Source: Polynucleobacter rarus (GTDB lineage: Bacteria > Pseudomonadota > Gammaproteobacteria > Burkholderiales > Burkholderiaceae). Taken from it: DNA of 64,000 nt. Shown here piece after piece: positions 37,831-48,808 of this stretch (position 1 is the first letter of the stretch; each line of letters begins with the position of its first letter). A program made the position numbers and the translations under genes. Below the pieces are notes generated by a model. The model saw only the letters and a program-made list of their open reading frames with translations. It searched no databases and was not told the origin of the DNA. The DNA lies in NCBI RefSeq assembly GCF_003072505.1, contig NZ_NTGB01000001.1, forward strand, positions 2,855,622-2,919,621, read 5' to 3'.

Positions 37831-38259
37831 ATGAAAACTTTTTCAGCTAAATCCCACGAGGTGAAGCATGAATGGTTCGTGATTGACGCAACAGACAAAG
37901 TTCTCGGTCGTGTCGCCAGTGAAGTGGCACACCGTCTGCGCGGCAAGCATAAACCCGAATTCACTCCTCACGTTGACACAGGCGATTACATCGTCGTAAT
38001 CAATGCTGCCAAATTGCGCGTTACAGGTAACAAAGGTTTGCAAAAAACCTATTACCGCCACAGTGGATACCCAGGCGGTATTTACGAAACGAATTTTGAC
38101 AAGATGCAAGCTAAATTTCCAGGACGTGTTTTGGAAAAAGCTGTCAAAGGCATGTTGCCAAAGGGCCCTCTCGGCTACGCTATGATTAAGAAATTAAAAG
38201 TCTATGGCGATGATAACCATCCACACGCGGCTCAACAGCCAAGCGTGCTTGAAATTTAA
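37831..38259 (+). CDS. rplM: 50S ribosomal protein L13
   Basis: A 142-residue L13, an early-assembly protein of the large subunit. Standard family blocks are present: [51 protein letters not shown] and [14 protein letters not shown]. It is the first gene of the usual rplM-rpsI pair, with rpsI 9 bases downstream. The leader upstream is about 130 bases if promoter P2 is used, leaving room for autogenous control. GC is a little higher than its neighbours, as expected for a strongly expressed gene. Confidence 0.98.
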   Translation: MKTFSAKSHEVKHEWFVIDATDKVLGRVASEVAHRLRGKHKPEFTPHVDTGDYIVVINAAKLRVTGNKGLQKTYYRHSGYPGGIYETNFDKMQAKFPGRVLEKAVKGMLPKGPLGYAMIKKLKVYGDDNHPHAAQQPSVLEI

Positions 38260-38268
38260 GGAGCGGTC

Positions 38269-38661
38269 ATGATTGGAAATTGGAATTATGGAACCGGCCG
38301 CCGCAAAAGTTCAGTTGCCCGTGTTTTTATTAAATCTGGTAAAGGCGAAATCGTTGTAAACGGTAAGCCAATTGATGAATATTTTTCTCGTGAAACTTCA
38401 CGAATGATTGCTCGTCAACCTTTGATTTTAACGAATCACGCTGAAACTTTTGATATTAAAGTTAACGTTTCTGGTGGTGGTGAAACTGGCCAAGCTGGTG
38501 CAGTTCGTCACGGTGTTACACGTGCTTTAATTGACTATGACAACACACTCAAGCCAAGTTTATCGAAGGCTGGATTTGTGACACGTGATGCACGTGAAGT
38601 TGAACGTAAAAAAGTTGGTTTACGCGGTGCTCGCCGTCGTAAACAGTTCAGTAAGCGTTAA
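38269..38661 (+). CDS. rpsI: 30S ribosomal protein S9
   Basis: A 130-residue S9 with the family blocks [30 protein letters not shown] and the basic tail [14 protein letters not shown] that reaches the P-site tRNA. It is co-transcribed with rplM behind an AGGAG-like ribosome binding site, and a clear terminator follows at 38741. Confidence 0.98.
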   Translation: MIGNWNYGTGRRKSSVARVFIKSGKGEIVVNGKPIDEYFSRETSRMIARQPLILTNHAETFDIKVNVSGGGETGQAGAVRHGVTRALIDYDNTLKPSLSKAGFVTRDAREVERKKVGLRGARRRKQFSKR

Positions 38662-38740
38662 TTTTTATACGAAGATATGTCTTGCAAAGGCAAGGCTAAA
38701 AATTAGAGTATTAAAACAATGCGTATTGAGTAAGTCAAAA

Positions 38741-38775
38741 AACCGTATAAGTTACATAGCTTATGCGGTTTTTTT
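38741..38775 (+). terminator. Rho-independent terminator of rplM-rpsI
   Basis: An 11-base stem (38741-38751 with 38760-38770, containing a T-G pair) with an 8-base loop and T-run to 38775. It is 80 bases after the rpsI stop; a small CTTGC/GCAAG hairpin lies in between. Confidence 0.85.
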
Positions 38776-38824
38776 ACTCTCTTCTTTTTCTTGATGGTAA
38801 TGTGAACAATCGGTCACTATTGCT

Positions 38825-38833
38825 TGTTAGAAT
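38825..38833 (+). promoter_or_regulatory. argC: Putative extended -10 of argC
   Basis: TGT followed by TAGAAT (38828-38833). No convincing -35. The argC ATG is 32 bases downstream behind an AAGGA ribosome binding site. The same TAGAAT hexamer is found before the DUF3683 gene (21282-21287) and before erpA. Confidence 0.45.
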
Positions 38834-38865
38834 AAGAAAAAAATAACATCTATCCAAGGAATATC

Positions 38866-39924
38866 ATGATCAAGGTCGGTATCGTAGGTGGCACAGGTTA
38901 TACAGGAGTTGAGTTACTTCGGATGTTGGCGCAGCATCCTGAAGTAGAGTTATCGGCAATTACGTCTAGAAAAGAAGCTGGAATGCCAGTTTCTGAAATG
39001 TATTCATCATTAAGAGGTCGAGTCAATATTGCTTTTAGCACACCTGAGGATGCCAAACTTGATCAATGCGACGCCGTATTTTTTGCAACACCTCATGGAG
39101 TTGCCATGGCACAGGCAAAAGAATTGTTAGCCGCAGGAGTCAGAATCATTGATTTAGCCGCTGACTTTAGATTAAAAGATACAGCAGAGTTCGAAAAATG
39201 GTACGGGATGCCGCATCAGTGCCCAGATATTCTTGCAGAAGCTGTATATGGACTTGCTGAAATCAATCGGGAAAAAATTAAAACTGCTCGTGTAATCGGT
39301 CTTGCTGGATGTTACCCAACTTCAGTACAACTGGGTTTTGCTCCTTTAATTAGTCCAAAACTCACTGGTGGTAAAAAGTTAATTGATACTAACTACCTCA
39401 TCTCTGATTCAAAATCAGGAGTATCAGGTGCAGGAAGAAAAGCTGAAGTTGGAACGCTCCTAGCGGAAGCAAGTGATAACTTCAAAGCATATGGAGTGAA
39501 GGGTCATCGCCATTTACCAGAGATCGAGCAAGGTTTAAAAGCAATCGCCGGCCATGATGAGATTAAGCTGACCTTCGTCCCTCACTTAGTCCCAATGATT
39601 CGGGGTATTCATTCAACTCTGTATGCTCGAATCCTTCCAGATGGATTAGATGTTGATTTTCAAAAATTGTTTGAAGATTTTTATGCGAATGAGCCATTTG
39701 TTGATGTTATGCCAGCTGGCAGTTTGCCTGAAACACGTTCTGTAAGAGGCAGTAATCAACTTCGCATCGCGGTTCATCGTCCTGGCGGGGCAGATACTTT
39801 AGTCATTTTGGTGGTTGAAGATAACTTAGTAAAAGGAGCCTCCGGTCAAGGGATCCAATGCCTTAATTTGATGTTTGGATTTCCTGAGGACATGGGTTTA
39901 CAACAAATTGCATTAATGCCTTAA
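38866..39924 (+). CDS. argC: N-acetyl-gamma-glutamyl-phosphate reductase ArgC
   Basis: NADPH-dependent reductase of arginine synthesis. The 352-residue protein has the nucleotide loop [11 protein letters not shown] (8-18), the catalytic Cys149 in LAGCYPTS and the [11 protein letters not shown] block with the catalytic His. It is single, between rpsI and erpA, an order common in Burkholderiales; other arg genes are elsewhere. An AAGGA ribosome binding site precedes the ATG. Confidence 0.97.
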   Translation: MIKVGIVGGTGYTGVELLRMLAQHPEVELSAITSRKEAGMPVSEMYSSLRGRVNIAFSTPEDAKLDQCDAVFFATPHGVAMAQAKELLAAGVRIIDLAADFRLKDTAEFEKWYGMPHQCPDILAEAVYGLAEINREKIKTARVIGLAGCYPTSVQLGFAPLISPKLTGGKKLIDTNYLISDSKSGVSGAGRKAEVGTLLAEASDNFKAYGVKGHRHLPEIEQGLKAIAGHDEIKLTFVPHLVPMIRGIHSTLYARILPDGLDVDFQKLFEDFYANEPFVDVMPAGSLPETRSVRGSNQLRIAVHRPGGADTLVILVVEDNLVKGASGQGIQCLNLMFGFPEDMGLQQIALMP

Positions 39925-39967
39925 AATATAGTTAAATAACCTTACTGTAAATAGGGCAATATAAGCC

Positions 39968-39973
39968 TAGAAT
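39968..39973 (+). promoter_or_regulatory. erpA: Putative -10 element of erpA
   Basis: TAGAAT, 27 bases before the erpA ATG; a weak TTACTG lies 20 bases upstream. Supported mainly by recurrence of the same hexamer before other genes in the window. Confidence 0.35.
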
Positions 39974-40000
39974 AGAGAAATATTGATTGAGGAGTCACAA

Positions 40001-40372
40001 ATGAGTACAGTTCAAAATGTTGTAGAAGTAATGGAAGAGCCACCAGTTCCAATTAATTTTACGGAAAGTGCTGCTGATAAAGTTGCCGATTTAATTGCTG
40101 AAGAAGGTAATCCAGCACTTAAACTTCGTGTTTTCGTTCAAGGTGGTGGATGTTCTGGCTTTCAATACGGCTTTACATTTGATGAAGACGTGAATGAAGA
40201 CGACACTGAGTTCTCTAAAAAAGGCGTTACATTATTAGTTGATTCAATGAGTTTTCAGTATCTAGTTGGGGCTGAGATCGACTACAAAGAAGACATTAAC
40301 GGATCACAGTTTGTTATTAAGAATCCTAACGCAACCACTACTTGCGGCTGTGGTTCTTCTTTCTCCGCTTAA
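40001..40372 (+). CDS. erpA: Iron-sulfur cluster insertion protein ErpA
   Basis: A-type carrier that delivers Fe-S clusters to target proteins. The 123-residue protein has the three ligand cysteines, one in [12 protein letters not shown] and two in the C-terminal TCGCGSSF. The ATG at 40001 follows a strong GAGGAG ribosome binding site; an in-frame TTG six codons earlier overlaps that region. Clients here could include the IspG/H pathway and the large Fe-S oxidoreductase. Confidence 0.95.
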   Translation: MSTVQNVVEVMEEPPVPINFTESAADKVADLIAEEGNPALKLRVFVQGGGCSGFQYGFTFDEDVNEDDTEFSKKGVTLLVDSMSFQYLVGAEIDYKEDINGSQFVIKNPNATTTCGCGSSFSA

Positions 40373-40393
40373 AAAGTAGCTTATCTAATAGTT

Positions 40394-41539
40394 TTACTTG
40401 GGGTAAAAGGCACCTAGAATTTTAGGGCTCTTTGCTCCAGTAACACTAGTTAAATTCCCCGGCAAGCCTTTTACAAAACACCATGCTAACCATGCAAAGG
40501 CGAGCGACTCAACTGTTTGCGGGTCAATACCGTACTTCTGTGTTGTGCTGAGTTCTATGTTAGGAATTAGATCTTGGCAATGTATCTCAATTCTTTCCAT
40601 CAGATAACGGTTTTGTACACCACCGCCACACGCTATCACCTCAGAACTACTTGGTAGGTAATGGTGCAACTGCCTGGCAACTGAAATAGCTGTTAGCTCT
40701 ACTAAACTTGCCTGAATATCTGGTGCTAAAGGCATATTGTCATGCGGCAGATGTTTCATTAACCAATCTAGATGAAATAAATCACGTCCCGTGCTCTTGG
40801 GAATTGGCGCGGTAAAATACGGTTCGGAAAGCATCGACTCAAGAATATTGGGCAGGATTTGGCCTAACTTAGACCAGTCGCCATTTTCATCATAGGGCAA
40901 CTGTAAGTTTTTATAGATCCAGTCATTTAAGAGCACATTTGCAGGACCTGTATCAAAACCTAAAACAGGTTTATTCGGTTCCAACAGTGTCAAGTTAGCA
41001 ATACCACCCAAATTAAGAATGGCAATGGGTAAATCGCTACGAAACTGCGCCGCATGAAACGCTGGGACTAAAGGAGCACCTTGACCGCCCGCAGCAATAT
41101 CTCTCGTACGAAAATCACTGATGACATTGATGCTAGTTAACTCAGCGAGCAAAGAAGAATTTAAACTTTGCCATGTGTAAGCTAACTGTAGAGTTTTTGA
41201 GGGTTGATGTCGAATGGTCTGCCCATGTGCACCAATTGCGGCTATTTGATCTGCTCTAATTCCTGTAAGCTCCAGTAGAGCCTGAATCGCGTGGGCATAT
41301 TCAATTGCTAAGTCATTGGCGCTCAGCGCTTCCAAGTGAAGTTCATTAGTACTTGGACTTTGAAGTGTTAAAAACTGCTCTCGCATTTGCGCGCTATAAG
41401 GTCTACTCACATGCGAAATATATTGACACTGACCTTTGGAATCAATGGTGGATAAAACGCAATCTACACCATCTAAACTAGTGCCTGACATGATTCCAAT
41501 GAAGTAGTTCGATAAGTTGGGAAGAATTGCGGAGAGCAT
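40394..41539 (-). CDS. anmK: Anhydro-N-acetylmuramic acid kinase AnmK
   Basis: Cytoplasmic kinase that opens and phosphorylates 1,6-anhydroMurNAc from recycled peptidoglycan to MurNAc-6-phosphate. The 381-residue protein carries the ATP loop GIMSGTSLDGVDCVL near the N-terminus, NLGGIANLT, FDTGPAN and the CGGGVQN block. It is divergent from tyrS and convergent with erpA. The MurNAc-salvage enzymes AmgK and MurU are encoded about 11 kb away in the same window. Confidence 0.95.
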   Translation of the reverse strand: MLSAILPNLSNYFIGIMSGTSLDGVDCVLSTIDSKGQCQYISHVSRPYSAQMREQFLTLQSPSTNELHLEALSANDLAIEYAHAIQALLELTGIRADQIAAIGAHGQTIRHQPSKTLQLAYTWQSLNSSLLAELTSINVISDFRTRDIAAGGQGAPLVPAFHAAQFRSDLPIAILNLGGIANLTLLEPNKPVLGFDTGPANVLLNDWIYKNLQLPYDENGDWSKLGQILPNILESMLSEPYFTAPIPKSTGRDLFHLDWLMKHLPHDNMPLAPDIQASLVELTAISVARQLHHYLPSSSEVIACGGGVQNRYLMERIEIHCQDLIPNIELSTTQKYGIDPQTVESLAFAWLAWCFVKGLPGNLTSVTGAKSPKILGAFYPK

Positions 41540-41619
41540 TAACAGTTAAATAGGGATGGTTTGTCTAATAATGCGAAAATAGTAGTTATTGTGAAAATCT
41601 TTTTAAAGAAAAAGTAAGT

Positions 41620-42888
41620 ATGACTAGTATAAATACATCTGAAATACCGGAAGCGAAAGTTTCTGCTCATTCTCAAAAATATCCGATAACACCAGAGGTT
41701 CAAGCTGCGTTTGAACAAACCAAACGGGGTTGTGAGGAATTATTGGTGGAGTCTGAATGGTTGGCTAAACTGGCAAAAAGTGCAGCAACAAAGACGCCTC
41801 TTCGAATTAAACTTGGATTGGATCCAACTGCGCCAGATATTCATTTAGGTCACACAGTTGTCTTAAATAAACTACGCCAATTACAAGATTTAGGTCACAC
41901 GGTGATTTTCCTCATTGGTGATTTTACGAGTTTAATTGGTGATCCATCTGGTAGGAATTTGACTAGACCCCCTTTAACCAAAGAGGAAATAGCACTGAAT
42001 GCGCAAACGTATTATCGTCAAGCAAGCTTAATTCTCGATCCTGAAAAAACAGAAATCAGATACAACTCCGAATGGTCGGAACCACTTGGCGCCTCTGGCA
42101 TGATTCAACTTGCCTCAAAATATACAGTGGCAAGGATGCTGGAGCGAGATGATTTTACAAAACGATTTAAGTCTGGGGTCTCAATCTCAGTTCACGAATT
42201 TTTATACCCACTCATGCAGGGTTATGATTCAGTTGCATTAAGAAGCGACCTGGAACTTGGTGGCACGGATCAAAAATTTAACTTACTGGTTGGTCGCGAA
42301 TTACAAAAAGAGTATGGTCAAGAACCCCAATGTATTTTGACGATGCCACTACTTGTTGGTCTTGATGGTGTGGATAAGATGAGTAAATCTAAGGGTAACT
42401 ATATCGGTATCAGTGAAAATCCCGGCGATATGTTTGGCAAGCTACTCAGTATCTCTGATGAGTTAATGTGGAGTTACTTTACATTGCTCTCATTTAAATC
42501 AATGCAAGAAATCGAAGCCCTTAAAAATGAAGTGGCTGGGGGCCGAAATCCAAAAGACGCCAAAGTCATCCTAGCGCAGGAAATTGTTACAAGGTTCCAT
42601 AGTCGTGCGGATGCAGATAAGGCGCTTGAAGATTTTAATCATCGCGCCAAGGGGGGCATCCCTGATGACATCCCTGAGCTGACATTAACCGGTGCACCGA
42701 TTGGTTTAGCTCAGCTGATTAAGCAAGCAAACTTAGCACCCTCCACGACAGAAGCTTATCGAAATATTGATCAAGGTGGCGTAAAAATAGATGGTATTCA
42801 GGTGAGTGATCGCACACTCAAATTAGATCCTGGGACATTCATCTTACAAGTTGGTAAGCGTAAATTTGTGAAAATTCATTTAAGTTAA
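41620..42888 (+). CDS. tyrS: Tyrosyl-tRNA synthetase
   Basis: Class I synthetase, 422 residues. The HIGH motif appears as HLGH in [12 protein letters not shown] near residue 76 and the KMSKS motif as KMSKSKGN near 254; a C-terminal S4 RNA-binding domain closes the protein. The N-terminus is about 35 residues longer than in E. coli, which resembles the TyrZ-like form. It is 12 bases upstream of the phosphatase gene and divergent from anmK. Confidence 0.96.
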   Translation: MTSINTSEIPEAKVSAHSQKYPITPEVQAAFEQTKRGCEELLVESEWLAKLAKSAATKTPLRIKLGLDPTAPDIHLGHTVVLNKLRQLQDLGHTVIFLIGDFTSLIGDPSGRNLTRPPLTKEEIALNAQTYYRQASLILDPEKTEIRYNSEWSEPLGASGMIQLASKYTVARMLERDDFTKRFKSGVSISVHEFLYPLMQGYDSVALRSDLELGGTDQKFNLLVGRELQKEYGQEPQCILTMPLLVGLDGVDKMSKSKGNYIGISENPGDMFGKLLSISDELMWSYFTLLSFKSMQEIEALKNEVAGGRNPKDAKVILAQEIVTRFHSRADADKALEDFNHRAKGGIPDDIPELTLTGAPIGLAQLIKQANLAPSTTEAYRNIDQGGVKIDGIQVSDRTLKLDPGTFILQVGKRKFVKIHLS

Positions 42889-42900
42889 CAAGGACTTTTT

Positions 42901-43569
42901 GTGGCAAATATTTTATTGATAAGGCACGGTGAAACAGATTGGAACCGTGAAAAACGCTTACAAGGTTATTTAGATATTGGTTTAAATTCAATTGGCGTTG
43001 AGCAAGCGAAGTTATTAGCAAAAGTATTAGCAACTGAAAGTATTGATGTTGCCTATGCGAGCGATTTATCAAGAGCATATGACACTGCACAAACAATTGC
43101 TAATCATCATCAATTAGAAGTTAAGCAAGACGCCTTATTGCGGGAGCGATGCTATGGAGAGATTCAAGGTAAAACTTACGCAGAAATCGAACAAACCCAT
43201 CCCGAAAATTACCATGCTTGGGTAACGCGTAATGCTAATTTTCAGCCTAAAGACGGTGAGAGCTTGCAGCAGTTTTATGATCGTGTAGTTTTGGGAGTAA
43301 GACAAATTGCCAAGCGTCATCTTGGCCAAACAATTTTAATCGTAGCCCACGGTGGTGTCTTGGATTGTATTTACCGTGAGGCGGCAAAAGTTGATATCTC
43401 GGAAAAAAGAAAGATTGAATTACTCAATACTAGTTTGAATCGCCTAGTATTTGATGGTGAAAATTTCCAAATTTTGAGTTGGGGTGATATTAGTCATTTA
43501 CAAAATGACGCTTTGGATGAAATTGACCGTCAAAGCTCTCCTAAGTCTGTTTCTTGGGATTTGCCGTAA
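42901..43569 (+). CDS. Histidine phosphatase family protein (phosphoglycerate mutase-like)
   Basis: A 222-residue member of the histidine phosphatase superfamily. LIRHGETDWN holds the phosphorylated histidine, LLRERCYGEIQGK the acid/base glutamate region and VAHGGVLD the second catalytic histidine. It may be a cofactor-dependent phosphoglycerate mutase-like or a broad phosphatase (cobalamin CobC and GpmB are relatives). The start is GTG with AAGGA in front. Its stop directly abuts the convergent ruvB stop, with no spacer. Confidence 0.87.
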   Translation: MANILLIRHGETDWNREKRLQGYLDIGLNSIGVEQAKLLAKVLATESIDVAYASDLSRAYDTAQTIANHHQLEVKQDALLRERCYGEIQGKTYAEIEQTHPENYHAWVTRNANFQPKDGESLQQFYDRVVLGVRQIAKRHLGQTILIVAHGGVLDCIYREAAKVDISEKRKIELLNTSLNRLVFDGENFQILSWGDISHLQNDALDEIDRQSSPKSVSWDLP

Positions 43570-44655
43570 TTAATCTAAATCTAGCAAGCTAGAAGAGCCA
43601 CTTCCATTGTTTGGCATTGTCAATCCAAAATGGGCATAAGCCAAGCGGGTAGCGATTCTGCCCCGAGGGGTTCTTTGCAAATAGCCCTGCTGAATGAGAT
43701 ACGGTTCTATAACGTCTTCAATCGTATCTTTTTCTTCGCCGATGACTGAGGCTAAATTATCGAGTCCAACCGGCCCACCCGAAAACTTATATAAGATGGC
43801 TTCAAGAAGTTTTCGGTCCATGATGTCAAAACCTACAGGGTCAACATCGAGCATTAATAGTGCTTTGTCAGCAATTGCCGCAGTAATAACACCATCACTC
43901 TTTACTTGGGCATAATCCCGCACACGTCGTAATAGCCGATTGGCAATTCGAGGAGTTCCACGCGCACGTTTAGCAATCTCACTGGCGCCGTCTGGTGCAA
44001 TGGTCGCTCCGAGTAATTTAGAAGATCTTTTTACAATCTCGCTGAGTTCTGCATGGGTATAAAACTCTAACCTAGAAACAATCCCGAAACGATCTCGTAA
44101 TGGATTGGTTAACATCCCAGCCCTAGTCGTCGCACCAATTAGGGTAAATGGTTTGAGGTCAAGTTTGACACTTCTAGCAGCAGGACCTTCACCAATCATG
44201 ATGTCGATACTATAGTCCTCGAGTGCAGGATATAGAATTTCTTCCACAATCGGTGATAAGCGATGGATCTCATCAATAAAGAGTACATCGTTTTCTTCTA
44301 AATTGGTCAGTAAGGCAGCTAAATCCCCAGGGCGATCTAAAACAGGACCACTCGTTTGGCGTAAATTAACACCAAGTTCTTTAGCAATAATGTGAGCTAG
44401 TGTTGTTTTACCAAGACCTGGAGGACCAAATAATAAAACGTGATCTAAGGCTTCCGAGCGACTTTTTGCAGCAGAGATAAAAATTTCTAATTGTTCTCTG
44501 GCCTTTTGTTGACCAATGTATTCTTCAAGTTGCTTTGGGCGTAATGCTCTTTCAACAACATTATCCTCAGAAGAAGCTAGGGGTTGAATCATACGGTCCT
44601 TAGCCCCACGAGGTGGTTCAGAATTTGTTTCTAATTGGTCAGTGTGAATACTCAT
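43570..44655 (-). CDS. ruvB: Holliday junction branch migration ATPase RuvB
   Basis: AAA+ motor that drives branch migration with RuvA. The protein (361 residues from the ATG at 44655; a TTG one codon earlier is possible) has [14 protein letters not shown], Walker [12 protein letters not shown], Walker [10 protein letters not shown], the sensor GATTRAGML and the C-terminal winged helix with [12 protein letters not shown]. It ends a minus-strand ruvC-ruvA-ruvB run. Confidence 0.97.
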   Translation of the reverse strand: MSIHTDQLETNSEPPRGAKDRMIQPLASSEDNVVERALRPKQLEEYIGQQKAREQLEIFISAAKSRSEALDHVLLFGPPGLGKTTLAHIIAKELGVNLRQTSGPVLDRPGDLAALLTNLEENDVLFIDEIHRLSPIVEEILYPALEDYSIDIMIGEGPAARSVKLDLKPFTLIGATTRAGMLTNPLRDRFGIVSRLEFYTHAELSEIVKRSSKLLGATIAPDGASEIAKRARGTPRIANRLLRRVRDYAQVKSDGVITAAIADKALLMLDVDPVGFDIMDRKLLEAILYKFSGGPVGLDNLASVIGEEKDTIEDVIEPYLIQQGYLQRTPRGRIATRLAYAHFGLTMPNNGSGSSSLLDLD

Positions 44656-44690
44656 CAAGATAGTTTAAATGAGTTTGAAAAATATACCAA

Positions 44691-45278
44691 TTAACCTTTT
44701 GAGAGGGTTTTCAAGGCCATGCGAATACCATCCGAAACACTAACATCGGTGGGAATATTTTTTAAGGCAAGAACAGCTTCTTTATCCGAGTAACCCAGAG
44801 CTAGAAGCGCTTGTAAGATCTCACTTGAACTATTGCTAGAAATACCAATTTGATTTGGAGCAGATGAAATAGTGTCAACCCCAAATTTCCCTTTTAATTC
44901 TAGTAATAATCGTTCAGCTGTTTTTTTGCCAATACCGGGAACTGTAGTAAGTCTCGCACTTTCTTGCATGGCAACGGCTTGACCAATCTCAGAAACACTC
45001 ATACCTGAGAGGATAGCCAGTGCAGTTCTTGCGCCAACCCCGCTAATTTTAATTAAGGTTTTAAATGCTTCACGCTCTGACTCCGTTGCGAAACCAAACA
45101 AGAGTTGAGCATCTTCACGGACGACAAAATGCGTTAATAAGGTAACTTGCTGACCGTTGTCAGGTAATTGATAAAGTGTGCTCATCGGGACGTCTATCTC
45201 ATAGCCCACCCCATGACAATCCACGAGGATTCTGGGAGGGTTTTTTTGCAGCAAAAGACCTTGTATGCGACCGATCAT
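44691..45278 (-). CDS. ruvA: Holliday junction DNA-binding protein RuvA
   Basis: Tetrameric junction binder that recruits RuvB. The 195-residue protein shows an N-terminal OB fold ([10 protein letters not shown]), two helix-hairpin-helix motifs ([16 protein letters not shown] and [19 protein letters not shown]) and the C-terminal RuvB-binding domain ([12 protein letters not shown]). The ATG at 45278 with AAGGAAG upstream is preferred over the TTG just before it. Confidence 0.96.
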   Translation of the reverse strand: MIGRIQGLLLQKNPPRILVDCHGVGYEIDVPMSTLYQLPDNGQQVTLLTHFVVREDAQLLFGFATESEREAFKTLIKISGVGARTALAILSGMSVSEIGQAVAMQESARLTTVPGIGKKTAERLLLELKGKFGVDTISSAPNQIGISSNSSSEILQALLALGYSDKEAVLALKNIPTDVSVSDGIRMALKTLSKG

Positions 45279-45300
45279 CAATCTTCCTTTAATTTAAATA

Positions 45301-45807
45301 TTATTTAAGTTTAGATGACTTTTGGATTTGTAGGTTCATCTGATGATGATGCGCTGCACAGATCGCAACAGCCAGTGCATCGGACGCATCTTTACTAGGA
45401 GCTGACTTAAGGTTAAGTAAGCGACGAATCATTTCTTGCACTTGCTCTTTGGTGGCACGCCCAGAACCTACCACATTTTTTTTCACTTCTAAGGCACTAA
45501 ATTCATAAACCTGTAATTTTTGACAAACTAGGGCGGTAATAGCAGCACCTCTAGCTTGGCCGAGGGCTAAGGTAGATTTAGGATTAACATTCAAAAAGAC
45601 TTTTTCAACGGAAGCGATATCTGGTTGATAAGTGGCTAATACTTCAGTCACACTTTCAAATATAGTTCCAAGTCTGGCGCTATCCGACTCAGTCAGATTA
45701 GAGGTCTTGATCACCCCGGAGGCAATGTATTGAAGGCGTTGTTGGTGAAACTCAATCACCCCAAAACCTGTGATGCGAAGCCCCGGATCAATACCAACAA
45801 TGCGCAT
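45301..45807 (-). CDS. ruvC: Crossover junction endodeoxyribonuclease RuvC
   Basis: Resolvase that cuts Holliday junctions symmetrically. From the ATG at 45807 it has 168 residues and starts [14 protein letters not shown], with catalytic Asp7; the glutamate in SVEKVFLN and the C-terminal [16 protein letters not shown] aspartates complete the metal site. A 43-residue longer in-frame form would run back into purH and was rejected. It lies 4 bases after the purH stop. Confidence 0.96.
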   Translation of the reverse strand: MRIVGIDPGLRITGFGVIEFHQQRLQYIASGVIKTSNLTESDSARLGTIFESVTEVLATYQPDIASVEKVFLNVNPKSTLALGQARGAAITALVCQKLQVYEFSALEVKKNVVGSGRATKEQVQEMIRRLLNLKSAPSKDASDALAVAICAAHHHQMNLQIQKSSKLK

Positions 45808-45811
45808 CGAA

Positions 45812-47395
45812 TTAATGTCTAAAGTGGCGGGTGCCGGTATAGACCATCGCAATACCGTGTTCATCTGCCGCTTTAACAACTTCATCGTCGCGCATGCTTC
45901 CACCCGGTTGAATAACGCAAGTAGCACCTGCTGCAACGACTACATCTAGGCCGTCTCTAAATGGGAAAAAGGCGTCGCTAGCTACGGCAGAATTAATGAG
46001 GCTAAGACCAGCATTTTGTGCTTTAATACCAGCGATTTTTGCCGAGTCAATGCGGCTCATTTGACCAGCCCCAACTCCTAAAGTCATTCCATCCGCACAA
46101 AAAACAATCGCATTCGATTTAACAAATTTAGCGACGCGCCATGCGAATAGCATTTCGGTCATCTCTTTTGGTGTGGGAATGCGTTTTGAGACAACGGTAA
46201 GCTCATTTGGTTGAACGTTCTTGACATCAGGTGTCTGTAATAGAAGACCGCCACCAACGCGTTTTAAATCATAAGCATTGACAGTTTGTGCTAATTCAAT
46301 CTGCAAGACACGCACATTTTGTTTAGCTGAAAGTATTGCCAAGGCTTCTTGCGTGAAACTAGGCGCAATTAAGACTTCCACAAATTGTTTAGTCACTGCT
46401 TGGGCACATGTTTCATCACAAGGACGATTAAAGGCAATAATGCCGCCAAATGCCGAAGTCGGATCCGTTTTAAACGCTTTTTGATAAGCTTCTACCGCAG
46501 ATGCTGCAATGGCAACACCACATGGGTTGGCATGCTTCACAATCACACAAGCTGGCACTCCGTCCTCAAGCGAATGACCAAAGCTTTTAACACATTCCCA
46601 AGCTGCGTCCGCATCAGCAATATTGTTGTAAGACAACTCTTTACCTTGTAACTGAACAAAATTCGCAAGTGCTCCAGGTACTGGATTCACATCTTGATAA
46701 AAGGCAGCTGATTGATGTGGATTTTCCCCATAGCGTAATTCCTGCACACGGTTAAAACTCATTTGTAGTGTTTGTGGATAGTTTGAACGTGCTGAGTGTT
46801 CTAGGTTTTCAGGTAAAGAAGATAAATAGTTAGCAATGGCGCCGTCATATCTGGCTGTGTGCGCAAAGACTTTTTTTGCTAAACGAAAATTTGTATTAAA
46901 TGAAATTTGATTTTGATTAGCGGTCATTTCTGCTAAAACATCAGCATAGTCATCTGGTGAAATGAGGACAGTCACATCTTGATGATTTTTGGCGGCAGCG
47001 CGCAGCATTGCTGGACCACCAATATCAATATTTTCAATCGCGTCTTCAAAGCTACACTCTTGTTGAGAAATTGTTTTTTCAAAAGGATATAAATTGATAA
47101 CTAACATATCAATTGTTTTAATCCCGTGCGCTTCTAGCGCTGCTAAATGTTTCGGATCATCACGACGCGCTAGTAAGCCCCCATGCACCATTGGATGAAG
47201 CGTCTTAACACGACCATCTAACATTTCTGGAAATTGTGTAATCTCTGAAACTTCAACTACAGGTAAATGGTTTTCAGCTAATAATTTAGCGGTACCACCA
47301 GTAGAAATAAGTCGTACACCCCTCTCATGAAGTGCTTTAGCAAAGGGAACAATACCAGATTTGTCAGATACTGAAATGAGAGCGGTTTGAATCAT
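45812..47395 (-). CDS. purH: Bifunctional AICAR formyltransferase / IMP cyclohydrolase PurH
   Basis: Last two steps of IMP synthesis. The 527-residue protein has the N-terminal MGS-like cyclohydrolase domain ([31 protein letters not shown]) and the C-terminal formyltransferase with the KHANPCG catalytic block and [11 protein letters not shown]. It follows fis by 29 bases and precedes ruvC; the fis-purH-ruvC order is widespread in betaproteobacteria. Confidence 0.97.
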   Translation of the reverse strand: MIQTALISVSDKSGIVPFAKALHERGVRLISTGGTAKLLAENHLPVVEVSEITQFPEMLDGRVKTLHPMVHGGLLARRDDPKHLAALEAHGIKTIDMLVINLYPFEKTISQQECSFEDAIENIDIGGPAMLRAAAKNHQDVTVLISPDDYADVLAEMTANQNQISFNTNFRLAKKVFAHTARYDGAIANYLSSLPENLEHSARSNYPQTLQMSFNRVQELRYGENPHQSAAFYQDVNPVPGALANFVQLQGKELSYNNIADADAAWECVKSFGHSLEDGVPACVIVKHANPCGVAIAASAVEAYQKAFKTDPTSAFGGIIAFNRPCDETCAQAVTKQFVEVLIAPSFTQEALAILSAKQNVRVLQIELAQTVNAYDLKRVGGGLLLQTPDVKNVQPNELTVVSKRIPTPKEMTEMLFAWRVAKFVKSNAIVFCADGMTLGVGAGQMSRIDSAKIAGIKAQNAGLSLINSAVASDAFFPFRDGLDVVVAAGATCVIQPGGSMRDDEVVKAADEHGIAMVYTGTRHFRH

Positions 47396-47424
47396 AAATA
47401 TTCCAGGGAAGTAAAGTAAAAAAA

Positions 47425-47673
47425 TTAATTTGAAAGGAGACCATGCTCAACGAGTTTTTTATGCAAAGTATTCCGATTCATACCTAAGTACTTTGCTGCT
47501 AAAGATTGATTCTGGTTGGCATGCTTCATCACAAGTTCTAAAAGGGGCTTTTCGATAAAAGTAAGTACCATCGGATAAATATTACTAGGAGGGATTTCAC
47601 CAAGATCATCGAGATATCTTTGTATATGCACTTCAAGTACTTCTGAAACAGGGTGTTTGGTTGATTTCGTCAT
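47425..47673 (-). CDS. fis: Fis family DNA-binding protein
   Basis: An 82-residue Fis-like nucleoid protein. The C-terminal helix-turn-helix is clear ([22 protein letters not shown], about 52-73), as in Fis and NtrC-type DNA-binding domains; the N-terminal part is less conserved. It lies 17 bases after dusB, the same dusB-fis operon as in enterobacteria. It may act as a chromosome-organising regulator of stable RNA and growth-phase genes. Confidence 0.93.
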   Translation of the reverse strand: MTKSTKHPVSEVLEVHIQRYLDDLGEIPPSNIYPMVLTFIEKPLLELVMKHANQNQSLAAKYLGMNRNTLHKKLVEHGLLSN

Positions 47674-47690
47674 TATAAAAATATAATTTG

Positions 47691-48707
47691 TTAAGCGGCC
47701 TCTAAATACTCGATATGGGTTGAGTATTGGGCTAATTCTAAAAAGTAATTCTTCACAGCACTTAATTGTTCAGTACAGGATTCAATCGTGTTCATGTGAT
47801 GTCTAAAATCATGGGAATTACGCAACCCTTTGCAATACCAACCAATATGTTTACGCGCCGTTCTTAATCCAACGTACTCGCCGTAAAACTCATAGTGCTC
47901 TATTAAATGTTCTTCCATGATGTGGGAGATTTCAGCAATCGTTGGTGCAATTAAATGCTGACCAGTAGATAAATAATGATCAATTTCTCGAAAAATCCAA
48001 GGTCTGCCCTGAGCAGCACGACCAATCATTACAGCATCTGCACGCGTGTACTCTAAAACATACTTCGCTTTTTCTGGGGAGTTGATATCGCCATTAGCCA
48101 CTACGGGAATACTAATTTCTGCTTTCACTGCAGCAATGGTCTCGTATTCTGCTTCGCCATGATACAAATCAGCTTTTGTCCTACCGTGAATCGTTAACAT
48201 GGTAATTCCACAATCTTGAGCAATTTTTGCGATACGAATGGCATTTTTATGTTCACGGTCCCAACCAGTTCGAATTTTCAATGTAACCGGGATATCGCCA
48301 TGAGGATAACCAACCGCATTGACTACTGCTAGCAGAATTTTTTCAACCAGAGGTTCGTTTTGCAGAAGCGCTGAACCTGATGCAACATTACAAACCTTTT
48401 TAGCAGGACATCCCATGTTGATGTCAATGATTTGGGCCCCTCGCTCAACATTGAGGATTGCCGCACGTGCCATCATTTCTGGATCAGCACCAGCAATTTG
48501 TACCGAAATAGGATTCACCTCGCCTTCATGGTTCGCTCGTCTAAGTGTTTTTTCACTGTTCCAAAGCATTGCATTAGAAGCAATCATTTCTGAGACTGCA
48601 TAACCAGCACCTAGACGCTTACAAAGCTGTCTGAAAGGTCGATCCGTTACCCCTGCCATCGGGGCAACAAATAATCGATTAGAAAGTTTGTGAGGACCAA
48701 TTTGCAA
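47691..48707 (-). CDS. dusB: tRNA-dihydrouridine synthase DusB
   Basis: FMN enzyme that reduces uridine 17-type positions in tRNA. The 338-residue protein has the TIM-barrel blocks FVAPMAGVTDRPFR, DINMGCPAKKV (catalytic Cys), VTLKIRTGWD and ANGDINS. The start appears to be TTG at 48707 (MQIGPHKLSN); there is no in-frame ATG upstream close by and no ribosome binding site, so the exact start is uncertain. It heads the dusB-fis unit. Confidence 0.94.
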   Translation of the reverse strand: MQIGPHKLSNRLFVAPMAGVTDRPFRQLCKRLGAGYAVSEMIASNAMLWNSEKTLRRANHEGEVNPISVQIAGADPEMMARAAILNVERGAQIIDINMGCPAKKVCNVASGSALLQNEPLVEKILLAVVNAVGYPHGDIPVTLKIRTGWDREHKNAIRIAKIAQDCGITMLTIHGRTKADLYHGEAEYETIAAVKAEISIPVVANGDINSPEKAKYVLEYTRADAVMIGRAAQGRPWIFREIDHYLSTGQHLIAPTIAEISHIMEEHLIEHYEFYGEYVGLRTARKHIGWYCKGLRNSHDFRHHMNTIESCTEQLSAVKNYFLELAQYSTHIEYLEAA

Positions 48708-48808
48708 AATGGTATCAATCGCAGAAGTTCGTTGTTTAGAAAAATATAGAATCTAGGACTTTATCATAAAAGACCTAAATTGCCTAAAAATTGGGCAGAC
48801 TTTGAACC

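Noticed and set aside
45808..45936. A longer ruvC start that adds 43 residues
   Set aside because: The extra sequence overlaps the end of purH and does not resemble RuvC, which begins at the MRIVGIDPG segment.
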